21,728 bases of DNA. Origin: a virus. The notes below the pieces were generated by a model that saw only the letters and a program-made list of their open reading frames with translations, was not told the origin of the DNA and did not search any database. Below are positions 1 through 4,842 of the stretch, in pieces. A program made the translations under genes and the position numbers. Every line of letters begins with the position of its first letter. Position 1 is the first letter of the stretch. Location of the stretch: the IMG/VR virus record IMGVR_UViG_3300047471_000919, positions 1 through 21,728 of that record; one strand, written 5' to 3'.

Positions 1-7
1 CCAGCGG

Positions 8-208
8 ATGCTCAATTCCGATGACGAGACGCTCAAGGAGATCGTCCCCAAGGTGGAAGCCTGCCATGCAGTCAACGAACGGCAGGGGTGGGATATCGAG
101 CGGAACTCTCGTGATATCTCTGCCTTGACGGAGCAAGTGAAGCAGACCAATGAGATGATGCAGACTTACTTTCAGGCCATGATGAAGGAAGGGCGGATCC
201 CCCGGTGA
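8..208 (+). CDS. Small hypothetical protein, possibly 5'-truncated by the window edge
   Basis: Encodes at least 66 residues, charged and mostly helical, with no Cys pairs and no membrane segment. The frame is open to the left edge of the window, so the true start may lie upstream of the first visible ATG. The heptad-like stretch around residues 30-58 (ISALTEQVKQTNEMMQTYF) suggests a short coiled coil. The stop overlaps a possible GTG start of the next gene (GTGA). It comes first in a three-gene run that ends at a terminator. Small coiled-coil and membrane proteins in such a position in phages are often lysis or tail accessory genes, but nothing in the sequence proves that role here. I do not recognise the family. 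Confidence 0.55.
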   Translation: MLNSDDETLKEIVPKVEACHAVNERQGWDIERNSRDISALTEQVKQTNEMMQTYFQAMMKEGRIPR

Positions 209-261
209 ACATCCGCCAGTTGCTTTTTGTTCGCCGACTATTCAAGAAGGAGGGTCCGCTT

Positions 262-462
262 ATGCGGCAGTATCTGCATGGAGCTCAGTGGCTCAACGTT
301 CTGGCCCTGGTGGCCACGGTCCTGAATAACGCTCTGGGCGTCTTCCCTGCTCTCGGGATGAATCCCTATGTGCTGGCCCTCCAGGCGGCTCTGGGGGCCA
401 TCCTGCCGTCCTTCGCTGGCATCTCGCACAAGATCGACGGAACGGTGGTTGTCCCCAAGTAA
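262..462 (+). CDS. Small two-helix membrane protein, holin-like in size and shape
   Basis: The 66-residue product has two hydrophobic stretches, about residues 8-30 (WLNVLALVATVLNNALGVFP) and 36-55 (YVLALQAALGAILPSF), and ends in a short polar tail. The ATG at 262 is chosen because AAGGAGG at 247-253 lies 8 bases upstream. A GTG at 205, overlapping the previous stop, would add 19 residues and cannot be excluded. Size, two likely membrane helices and a neighbouring coiled-coil protein fit a holin or another small phage inner-membrane protein. No family motif was recognised, so the holin idea is inference. Confidence 0.6.
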   Translation: MRQYLHGAQWLNVLALVATVLNNALGVFPALGMNPYVLALQAALGAILPSFAGISHKIDGTVVVPK

Positions 463-546
463 ATGTCTTTCCGCTTCGAGGTCCGGGAGAGACTTGGCCG
501 GATCGAGGCACTGTTAATCAGTCTCTCTCTCACGGAGGAATCGAAC

Positions 547-744
547 ATGGCAGACCTCAGCAGTGAAGTAGCGGACCTGAAGGCGGCACTGGCGGATCTC
601 ATCGGCAAGGTCGACGCCATCCTGAATAACATCGCCTCGGCCCAGACGCTGGCGGACGTTCAGTCCCTGGTGGATGCCGCCAAGGCCGAGACGGCCAAGG
701 TGGATGCCGTGCTGAATCCGCCGCCGCCCGCACCAGCTCCGTAG
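547..744 (+). CDS. Small coiled-coil protein with Pro-rich C-terminal tail
   Basis: From the ATG at 547 the product has 65 residues: a long amphipathic helix with heptads (VADLKAALADLIGKVDAIL), a second helix rich in Ala and Val, and a Pro/Ala tail. GGAGGA at 534-539 is well placed for this start. An ATG at 463, immediately after the previous stop, is in frame and would add 28 residues whose sequence (RLGRIEALL) also looks coding, so two starts are possible. This is the last gene before the terminator at 766-798. The function is unknown; it is probably an oligomeric structural or lysis-accessory protein. Confidence 0.6.
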   Translation: MADLSSEVADLKAALADLIGKVDAILNNIASAQTLADVQSLVDAAKAETAKVDAVLNPPPPAPAP

Positions 745-765
745 TCTCCACCCTCCGACCGGAAG

Positions 766-798
766 CCTCCGGGCACTCCCACCCGGAGGTTTTTGTTT
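766..798 (+). terminator. Strong rho-independent terminator
   Basis: An 8-bp perfect GC-rich stem (CCTCCGGG at 766-773 with CCCGGAGG at 782-789) encloses an 8-base loop and is followed at once by TTTTTGTTT (790-798). It ends the leftmost rightward transcript 21 bases after the last stop codon. It lies directly beside the 5-base-period tract, which belongs to a convergent minus-strand transcript. Read on the minus strand the hairpin has no U tract, so it is a weaker stop for that transcript. Confidence 0.92.
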
Positions 799-800
799 CC

Positions 801-945
801 CTTGCCATGCCCAGCATCGCCCAGCCCGGCCGGTCCGCGCCTCGCCTAACCTTGCCATACCTCGCAGTGCCATGCCCTGCCCCGCCCGGCCGCGCCAGGC
901 ATCGCCAGGCCCCGCCTTGCCACGCCCATCCTCGCCCAGCCGCGC
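801..945 (-). repeat. 5-base-period tract (GCNNG on the minus strand), 29 units, 3' of the RAMP-like gene
   Basis: From 801 to 945 the sequence divides without any register slip into 29 pentamers of plus-strand form CNNGC (minus-strand GCNNG). By direct count, base 5 is C in 29/29 units, base 4 is G in 25/29 and base 1 is C in 26/29, while bases 2 and 3 vary freely (TT, AT, CA, TC, GC, AG and others). It begins right after the forward terminator and ends 4 bases from the stop codon of the minus-strand gene, so it would form that gene's 3' untranslated region. It is not a simple microsatellite because the two middle bases change from unit to unit. It is not a CRISPR array because there is no long repeat. 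Confidence 0.9.
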
Positions 946-949
946 CCTG

Positions 950-1522
950 TTATTTTGATTGTTCCTCAAAAGAGACAACCCTGAATCGCCCAAACGGCCC
1001 ACGCTTCTCCGGGCGGAAATCTCCGATCCCGATGGACTGTCCGGCTTCATTCAGTAATTGATGGGCCATCTCGGAGGAGAGCAGATCGGAATCAATCTCA
1101 AGATCGAATCTCGCGCCCCACACATCGAAGCGCGGACGATGACGCATGATGCGACCCTTCGTGGCTGGGATAGTCACCGGGCGGGAATCCACCTCAAACG
1201 ACTTGGCTGGACCATCACCATTAAGAATAGTCACCGCATCGGTCAGCATCCTTACTGCCGAGGGGACCGTGAAGCGCAGTGTTTTGCGCGTTCCTGTGGC
1301 CTTGTGATTGGCGCCGGCAGCGGACATCGCGTTGGGGATGGCGAAGGCGGAAAAATAGAATGTCCCATCCTTGGCATTGATATAAGCCGCCTTCGTCGCT
1401 TCCTCTCGCGGATCTCGGTTCTTTACTTCGATCCTCCTCGTTTTCCCGGCCTGTTCCGCTTGTTCTCCGAATCGATGAATCAAGAGTGACGTAATTCCGC
1501 GGATTTCCACCTTAACGATCAT
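950..1522 (-). CDS. RAMP/Cas7-like candidate RNA-binding protein, stand-alone
   Basis: This 190-residue protein is the only minus-strand gene in the window. The ATG at 1522 has AGGGGAG about 8 bases upstream. The layout recalls ferredoxin-like RAMP proteins (Cas5/Cas6/Cas7). A first strand reads IVKVEIRGITSLLIHRF (2-18), with the basic motif PATKGRIMRHRPRF at 119-132. A C-terminal glycine-rich segment, GIGDFRPEKRGPFGRF (165-180), resembles the RAMP G-rich loop (GxGxxxxxGxG). No catalytic His pair of Cas6 type is obvious. It is flanked by two 5-base-period tracts on its own strand and is read from a promoter at 1695-1723. The gene call is firm. The RAMP-like assignment rests on motif resemblance only and needs a profile or structure search. 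It could instead be another phage RNA- or DNA-binding family. Confidence 0.85.
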   Translation of the reverse strand: MIVKVEIRGITSLLIHRFGEQAEQAGKTRRIEVKNRDPREEATKAAYINAKDGTFYFSAFAIPNAMSAAGANHKATGTRKTLRFTVPSAVRMLTDAVTILNGDGPAKSFEVDSRPVTIPATKGRIMRHRPRFDVWGARFDLEIDSDLLSSEMAHQLLNEAGQSIGIGDFRPEKRGPFGRFRVVSFEEQSK

Positions 1523-1558
1523 CTAGTCTCCCCTGCGCTCAACGCGCTTAAAATGTCC

Positions 1559-1683
1559 CTTGCCAAGCCACGGCACGCCTAGCCCCGCACCGCCTCGCCC
1601 CTTCCTGCCGAGCCATGCCTTTCCTCGCCAGGCCTCGCCGAGCCTTGCCGAGCCATGCCAATCCTCGCCTTGCACAGCCTTGC
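1559..1683 (-). repeat. 5-base-period tract (GCNNG on the minus strand), 25 units, 5' of the RAMP-like gene
   Basis: Twenty-five consecutive pentamers of plus-strand form CNNGC occupy 1559-1683. Base 5 is C in 23/25, base 4 is G in 22/25 and base 1 is C in 23/25, with the middle two bases variable. Units such as CTTGC, CTCGC, CATGC and CGAGC recur, and all but CGAGC are shared with the 801-945 tract. On the minus strand the tract starts within about 5 bases of the predicted transcription start (near 1688) and ends 37 bases before the ATG at 1522. It would therefore make up nearly the whole 5' untranslated region of the RAMP-like gene. A long minus-strand frame runs through it, but its first ATG (near 1696) lies upstream of the predicted transcription start. 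Confidence 0.9.
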
Positions 1684-1694
1684 CTAGATATTGC

Positions 1695-1723
1695 ATATTA
1701 CGGCGACGCCGGAGTCTTGTCAA
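1695..1723 (-). promoter_or_regulatory. Minus-strand sigma70 promoter with palindromic operator in the spacer
   Basis: On the minus strand, TTGACA (1723-1718), a 17-base spacer and TAATAT (1700-1695) form a near-consensus promoter. The spacer ends with the palindrome CGGCGTCGCCG (1711-1701) touching the -10 box. The predicted start near 1688 places the 5-base-period tract at the very 5' end of the transcript. The same palindrome sits in the same place in the two plus-strand promoters at 1732-1760 and 1908-1936, so one regulator probably controls all three. Confidence 0.82.
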
Positions 1724-1726
1724 GAC
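1714..1726. promoter_or_regulatory. Inverted repeat GTCTTG-T-CAAGAC overlapping the minus-strand -35 box
   Basis: A 13-base palindrome with 6-base arms (GTCTTG at 1714-1719, CAAGAC at 1721-1726) covers the TTGACA of the minus-strand promoter. It lies 6 bases from the -35 box of the divergent plus-strand promoter. Its position suits a second operator distinct from CGGCGWCGCCG. No repressor gene in the window can be paired with it from sequence alone. Confidence 0.5.
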
Positions 1727-1731
1727 TTATC

Positions 1732-1760
1732 TTGCGGTGCGGATGGCGACGCCGTATAAT
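1732..1760 (+). promoter_or_regulatory. Plus-strand sigma70 promoter with the same spacer operator
   Basis: TTGCGG (1732-1737), a 17-base spacer and a perfect TATAAT (1755-1760) are followed 6 bases later by the ATG at 1767. The predicted transcription start therefore falls on or next to the start codon, giving a leaderless mRNA. The spacer ends with GGCGACGCCG (1745-1754), the same palindrome as in the minus-strand promoter apart from one outer base (T1744 in place of C). Confidence 0.82.
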
Positions 1761-1766
1761 TCCCCC

Positions 1767-1898
1767 ATGCCCACGAGAGATCAGCGATACAACGCCACCG
1801 AAAAAGGTAAGCAGCGCAACCGGAAATATGAAGCCAGCCGGAAGGGACTGCGGAGACGGAAGCGGCACCAGGCGAAGAAGTCCGCGCGGGCTGCCTGA
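1767..1898 (+). CDS. Small, highly basic protein with two RY-x-A-[TS]-x-KG repeats
   Basis: The 43-residue product is mostly Arg, Lys and Ala. It holds two copies of a short motif, RYNATEKGKQRNR (7-19) and KYEASRKGLRRRKR (20-33). Small phage proteins with repeated YxA(T/S)EKG units are familiar from other genomes but have no agreed function; the charge suggests nucleic-acid binding. No Shine-Dalgarno is present. The ATG lies about where transcription should start from the promoter at 1732-1760, so translation is probably leaderless. It reads away from the RAMP-like gene and shares its operator motif. Confidence 0.6.
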   Translation: MPTRDQRYNATEKGKQRNRKYEASRKGLRRRKRHQAKKSARAA

Positions 1899-1907
1899 AA
1901 ATAAGGC

Positions 1908-1936
1908 TTGACATTCTGACGGCGACGCCGTATTAT
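1908..1936 (+). promoter_or_regulatory. Plus-strand consensus promoter for the structured leader and early genes
   Basis: TTGACA (1908-1913), 17 bases and TATTAT (1931-1936). The spacer ends with CGGCGACGCCG (1920-1930) directly against the -10 box, exactly as in the two promoters upstream. The predicted start is near 1942-1943. The transcript would run through the folded leader into the gene at 2279 and probably on into the early gene run. Confidence 0.85.
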
Positions 1937-1941
1937 TCTCA

Positions 1942-2127
1942 CGTCATGAACAATCTTCCCCGTCCGCCCCTGAAGTACAGCGCGCTCCGCACTCATGAGC
2001 CGCTGGCTGTGCGAGTAGTCTCCCAAGCGACCATGGACGGGGATGTAGACCGGCCCGCCGGAGCCGTCGATCCGGTGTCTGCCCAGGCGGCGGGGGAGCG
2101 CGATCGGACCCGCGCCGCCGGGCGGAC
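1942..2127 (+). ncRNA. Structured leader RNA, 5' part: three consecutive helical domains
   Basis: Three stems follow one another with almost no linker. The first pairs CCCCGTCC (1958-1965) with GGACGGGG (2035-2042) and encloses CGCAC/GTGCG (1988-1992/2009-2013). The second pairs ACCGG (2049-2053) with CCGGT (2072-2076). The third is a 15-bp helix with one bulged A and one G-U pair, 2077-2092 with 2113-2127 (GUCUGCCC/GGGCGGAC, then GGCGGCG/CGCCGCC). An ATG frame starts at 1946, but its 107-residue translation looks random and overlaps all the helices, so I read the stretch as RNA. High GC content makes some pairing likely by chance, although not the 15-bp helix. Confidence 0.6.
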
Positions 2128-2130
2128 GTT

Positions 2131-2275
2131 CCCTCTTGAGATGGTTGGCCCTCGTCGTGGGAGCGCCACGAGCGGCGGCGGTACCGCGTCCCACCGTCCC
2201 CGGCGCGATGGTTGGCGCCGGGAAAGGGACCGACTGGGGAGAATCGCCCCGGCGGGGCCAACCATCTGAGGAGGG
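2131..2275 (+). ncRNA. Structured RNA domain A, closing helix sequesters the downstream ribosome binding site
   Basis: Bases 2131-2151 pair with 2255-2275 in a 20-bp helix broken only by a G.G mismatch (2138/2268). The 3' strand ends with AGGAGGG (2269-2275), the Shine-Dalgarno of the gene at 2279, so the fold would block its translation. Inside are hairpins at 2155-2171 (CGTGG/CCACG), 2199-2222 (8 bp, CCCGGCGC/GCGCCGGG) and 2234-2252 (CTGGGG/CCCCGG). The loop of the 8-bp hairpin, GATGGTTG (2207-2214), repeats the 5' strand of the closing helix (2140-2147), so the 3' strand has two possible partners. A second copy of the closing helix occurs at 6323-6448 with compensatory changes. Confidence 0.72.
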
Positions 2276-2278
2276 TTC

Positions 2279-2491
2279 ATGAATAGCCCGCGTATTCTCT
2301 GCCGCTGCTGCGACGTGGACCTGGACCGCCAGTTACCGAGCTGGCATCCGGCCAGAATAGATGGACCGGCCAAGCGAGCTCTCGTGCTGCGCGTCTGGCA
2401 CAACCGCCATCTGCGTGTCTGCGCGGTCGAGGACGTTCTGTGCAGGGACTGCGCGGACCATTATGGGCGCGTGCAGGGGAGGGCTGCATGA
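2279..2491 (+). CDS. Cys-rich small protein, likely zinc-binding
   Basis: The 70-residue protein has Cys at 8, 10 and 11 and again at 48, 55 and 58 (CRDC), plus several His. This is a spacing that could bind one zinc ion. It is the first gene after structured RNA domain A. Its Shine-Dalgarno (AGGAGGG, 2269-2275) is the 3' strand of that RNA's closing helix, so its expression may depend on opening the fold. Its stop overlaps the next start (ATGA). The family is not recognised. Small zinc-knuckle proteins are common in early phage regions and may bind nucleic acid or host proteins. Confidence 0.72.
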   Translation: MNSPRILCRCCDVDLDRQLPSWHPARIDGPAKRALVLRVWHNRHLRVCAVEDVLCRDCADHYGRVQGRAA

Positions 2492-2757
2492 GCATTGGCG
2501 ACCATAATCATTTCCTCGGCCCATCGCGCGACGACTGTCCACGCTGTATTCGCATCCGGAAAATCCTGTCGCCAGCGAAAGCGCCCGGGCTGCGCTGTGA
2601 GAAGGGCCACACGGACATCACCGTTATCTGCGGACGCTGCGGGGATCCGCTTCCGGCAGTCAACGGCGGGTGCTGCAACACAATCCACCCGCCGATCTAC
2701 TTTTGCGGCGATTGTGAACGGGACGTGGAGGTCACGTCCGAGTCGGAGTCTGCATGA
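2488..2757 (+). CDS. Small protein with several CxxC pairs (zinc ribbon-like)
   Basis: The 89-residue product has CPRC (17-20), Cys37, CGRC (48-51), CC (62-63) and CGDC (73-76), enough for two zinc sites of ribbon type, followed by an acidic tail. The ATG at 2488 overlaps the upstream stop (ATGA) and is preceded by GGGGAGGG, which is why it is chosen over an ATG at 2440 in the same frame. It is translationally coupled on both sides. The function is unknown; CxxC-rich ribbons usually mediate nucleic-acid or protein contacts. Confidence 0.72.
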   Translation: MSIGDHNHFLGPSRDDCPRCIRIRKILSPAKAPGLRCEKGHTDITVICGRCGDPLPAVNGGCCNTIHPPIYFCGDCERDVEVTSESESA

Positions 2758-2936
2758 CCCGCTGCCCGTCCTGCGCATGCTCGCTACGGAGCCGGCTGGA
2801 CGTCCAACTCCACCGCTGCGACGTGCGGCTCACTCAGTCGGTCATGAAATGGACGCCGGACCTGGAGGCCAAGGAACGGGCTTTCAGCGCCCGCCAGAGG
2901 AAGCGCAACCGGAAGCGGACCAAGGAGGCAGCATGA
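2754..2936 (+). CDS. Small basic protein with one C2HC-like finger
   Basis: Sixty residues. The N-terminus has CPSCAC (4-9) followed by His20 and Cys22, a possible single zinc finger. The C-terminal half is strongly basic (ARQRKRNRKRTKE), suggesting nucleic-acid binding. The start overlaps the upstream stop (ATGA) and its own stop overlaps the next start. No family was recognised. Confidence 0.65.
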   Translation: MTRCPSCACSLRSRLDVQLHRCDVRLTQSVMKWTPDLEAKERAFSARQRKRNRKRTKEAA

Positions 2937-3139
2937 AGCACCCGGATTGGGTTCCCTGTCCCGTCTGCAACCACATGCGCTATTACCACCAGTCGGTCTA
3001 TCAGAGTCCAGCAGGGGACGGGACGAGCGGGATCAAGGGCAGACACGGATTCGCCTGCATGACCATCGGCTGCCGGTGCTTCCTGACGGAGTTGTTTAAG
3101 AACTCGCCGCAGGGCGACCTTTTCAAGGAGGGAGATTGA
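2933..3139 (+). CDS. Small Cys-rich protein
   Basis: The 68-residue product has CPVC (9-12) and CMTIGCRC (42-49), with His at 14 and 19. AAGGAGG at 2921-2927 precedes the ATG at 2933, which overlaps the previous stop. The pattern C-x2-C ... C-x4-C-x-C would suit one zinc site. It sits immediately before the ssDNA-binding-like gene at 3140, again with no spacing. The function is unknown. Confidence 0.68.
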   Translation: MKHPDWVPCPVCNHMRYYHQSVYQSPAGDGTSGIKGRHGFACMTIGCRCFLTELFKNSPQGDLFKEGD

Positions 3140-3697
3140 ATGCCTCTTTACGCCAGCAACAAAGGGAATACCGAGTTCGAGCCGACGCCAGCCGGACCAC
3201 AGCACATCATCTGCTGTGACGTGGTGGACCTGGGGATGGTCCTCAACCAGAAGTTCGCCAAGATGCAGCACAAGTGCCAGCTGCGGTGGCAGAGCGAGCA
3301 CACCATCCCCAAGACCGGCAAGCCGTTCCTCCTCATTAAGCGGTACACCCTCAGCCTCAACGAGAAGGCCAGTCTGCGGAAGGATATCGAGGCGTGGATG
3401 GGGCGGCTACTGACGGATGAGGAGGCCATGGAGTTCGATATCGAGAAGCTCCTGGATAAGGTGGCGTTCGTCAACGTGGTCCATGCGAAGACGAACGGGA
3501 AGACCTACGCCAACATCGCCAGCATCATGCCGGCGCTGCCGAACGCCCCGATCATGTCCATCCGGGATTACGAGCGGGTGTCGGCAAGGGTCGGGTACAA
3601 GCCGCCAGAGTATGCGACCGTCCCGCAGTCCGAGGATGAGCCGCCGACGCATGATGATGCAGACCGCGGACCCGAAGATGACCCGATCCCCTTCTAG
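3140..3697 (+). CDS. Probable phage single-stranded-DNA-binding-like protein
   Basis: This 185-residue protein has a beta-rich core (CQLRWQSEHT, PFLLIKRYTLSL, VAFVNVVHAKTNGKTYANIAS), a helix with the pattern NEKASLRKDIEAWMGR (114 LLDKVAF follows), and an acidic, flexible tail ending in DDPIPF. The last feature is typical of SSB proteins, whose acidic tip recruits replication partners. The segment 'YTLSLNEKASLRKDIEAW ... GKTYANIAS' recalls phage OB-fold proteins found next to recombination nucleases, and a RecB-like nuclease gene follows at 3854. This fits a replication or recombination module. The assignment is by pattern, not a profile match. Confidence 0.72.
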   Translation: MPLYASNKGNTEFEPTPAGPQHIICCDVVDLGMVLNQKFAKMQHKCQLRWQSEHTIPKTGKPFLLIKRYTLSLNEKASLRKDIEAWMGRLLTDEEAMEFDIEKLLDKVAFVNVVHAKTNGKTYANIASIMPALPNAPIMSIRDYERVSARVGYKPPEYATVPQSEDEPPTHDDADRGPEDDPIPF

Positions 3698-3857
3698 TCT
3701 CAGGTGGTGGTTCGTGCGCCTGACGGCGTTACCGTTATTTATAGCAGCGCTCTCTGGATTTGTGTTCGGAATCAGGGGCCTGGAGGCCTTTGCGCTGTTC
3801 TCGATCATCGTATTCCTTGTCATTCTGTTTCTTGACGCAGTGGTGGATACGCAATGA
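3678..3857 (+). CDS. Small membrane protein
   Basis: From ATG 3678 the product is 59 residues with two hydrophobic stretches: about residues 10-30 (WFVRLTALPLFIAALSGFVF), and 35-53 (FALFSIIVFLVILFLDAVV). The positively charged N-terminus (RSPSSLRWWFVR) suggests it starts in the cytoplasm. It overlaps the end of the ssDNA-binding-like gene in another frame, and its stop overlaps the nuclease start (ATGA). Tandem ATGs at 3651-3657 are alternative starts. The function is unknown. Confidence 0.6.
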   Translation: MTRSPSSLRWWFVRLTALPLFIAALSGFVFGIRGLEAFALFSIIVFLVILFLDAVVDTQ

Positions 3858-4633
3858 ATAACTGGGCATCAGAGTCCGGCCATTGGTATGACGCCATCAC
3901 GGGCGAGCCGCGCTACACCATCGTCGGCAAGAACGGCAAGGAACGCGCTACGCACGTCGGAGACGCGAGGAAACACGGTTATGTCCCTGGCGTCACCACA
4001 ATCATCAACTGTGCGTCCAAGTTCGGCCTGGAGCGTTGGAAGGCCGAGCAGCTCCTGCACGCCGGGCTGACGCTGCCGCACCTGGAAGGCGAGTCAGAGG
4101 AGCAGTGGATTGACCGCGTGTGGAAGGACAGCGCCGAGCAGGGGAAGAAGGCGGCAGAGCGTGGGACGGAGATCCATGGGGCCATCGAGAGTTGGTACAG
4201 ACTTCCCCATGATGTATCGGGAGAATTCGCCCCATGGATCTCTCAAGTCGTTTGTGCGGTGGGTGGATGGTTCGGGAGTCAGAAATGGTCCACCGAGAAG
4301 TCCTTCGCGCACCCGCTGGGCTATGGCGGCAAGGTGGACCTGCACTCTCCGGAAGTGGTCATCGACTTCAAGACCAAGGACTCGCTGGCGGGCGTGAAGT
4401 TGTATGACGAGCACCTCATGCAACTCGCGGCATATTCCTATGGAACATCAAATATGCCAGAGATGGATTATCCGTGCCGTGCCGCCATCGTATTCATCCA
4501 CCGGACTGAACCGAAGGCCACCATCATCGAGGCCAGTCAGGAGGAACTTGACCGTGGCTGGCGGATGTTCCGGGCTCTCCTGGACTACTGGTATGCGGCG
4601 AACGACTTCAAGAGGCAGGAGGTTACAGTATGA
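3854..4633 (+). CDS. PD-(D/E)XK exonuclease of RecB/Cas4-like type
   Basis: This 259-residue protein carries the RecB-family nuclease signature in order: RGTEIHGAIE (His108, Glu111), a Glu at 148 before the core, GKVD (Asp162), VIDFKTK (Asp171, Lys173), and the QxxxY motif QLAAY (Gln190, Tyr194). Such phage enzymes degrade or resect DNA ends and pair with a recombinase or ssDNA-binding protein. The SSB-like gene two genes upstream supports that. No four-Cys iron-sulphur cluster of the Cas4/AddB kind is visible. The start overlaps the upstream stop (ATGA). Nuclease class is well supported; substrate and polarity are not. Confidence 0.85.
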   Translation: MNNWASESGHWYDAITGEPRYTIVGKNGKERATHVGDARKHGYVPGVTTIINCASKFGLERWKAEQLLHAGLTLPHLEGESEEQWIDRVWKDSAEQGKKAAERGTEIHGAIESWYRLPHDVSGEFAPWISQVVCAVGGWFGSQKWSTEKSFAHPLGYGGKVDLHSPEVVIDFKTKDSLAGVKLYDEHLMQLAAYSYGTSNMPEMDYPCRAAIVFIHRTEPKATIIEASQEELDRGWRMFRALLDYWYAANDFKRQEVTV

Positions 4634-4842
4634 CCTACCGCTTCCCCGTCCCTGAAACTCCCCGCGAGTTCTCCGGACTCCGCATGACGCGCCTGACGAA
4701 CCGGATGCAGGAGCCGCGTCCGCCGGCATGGCTCGGGTGGATCGGCTGGGCGGTCATATCCGTGTTTGGCTCGGCAGGCCTCTGGACCTTCGTCCGGGCG
4801 CTACAGCACGCCATCGATATTGTTCGGACGGTGGGAAGGTGA
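4630..4842 (+). CDS. Small single-pass membrane protein
   Basis: Seventy residues. A basic, Pro-rich N-terminal half is followed by one hydrophobic segment (about residues 34-56, WLGWIGWAVISVFGSAGLWTF) and a short polar tail. AGGAGG at 4617-4622 lies 7 bases before the ATG, which overlaps the nuclease stop. The stop in turn overlaps the GTG of the next gene. The function is unknown. Confidence 0.65.
   Translation: MTYRFPVPETPREFSGLRMTRLTNRMQEPRPPAWLGWIGWAVISVFGSAGLWTFVRALQHAIDIVRTVGR

Noticed and set aside
801-945. Open frames rich in Gly, Ala, Arg and Trp across the 5-base tract
   Set aside because: A 5-base period with GC-rich units leaves several frames open by chance. The translations are simple repeats, no ribosome binding site fits, and the fixed bases follow period 5 and not period 3.
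801-1683. CRISPR array or simple microsatellite
   Set aside because: There is no 20-40-base repeat with spacers. The units are 5 bases with two freely changing positions, unlike a uniform microsatellite.
1523-1723. Minus-strand leader frame ending right at the RAMP-like start codon
   Set aside because: Its ATG codons lie upstream of the predicted transcription start near 1688, and the sequence is just the translated repeat tract. Coupling cannot be fully excluded if transcription starts further upstream.
1946-2269. 107-residue frame after the third promoter
   Set aside because: The translation is low-complexity Arg/Gly/Pro with no domain. It lies across many helices and stops inside the RNA closing helix. 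The ATG close to the transcription start is the only support.
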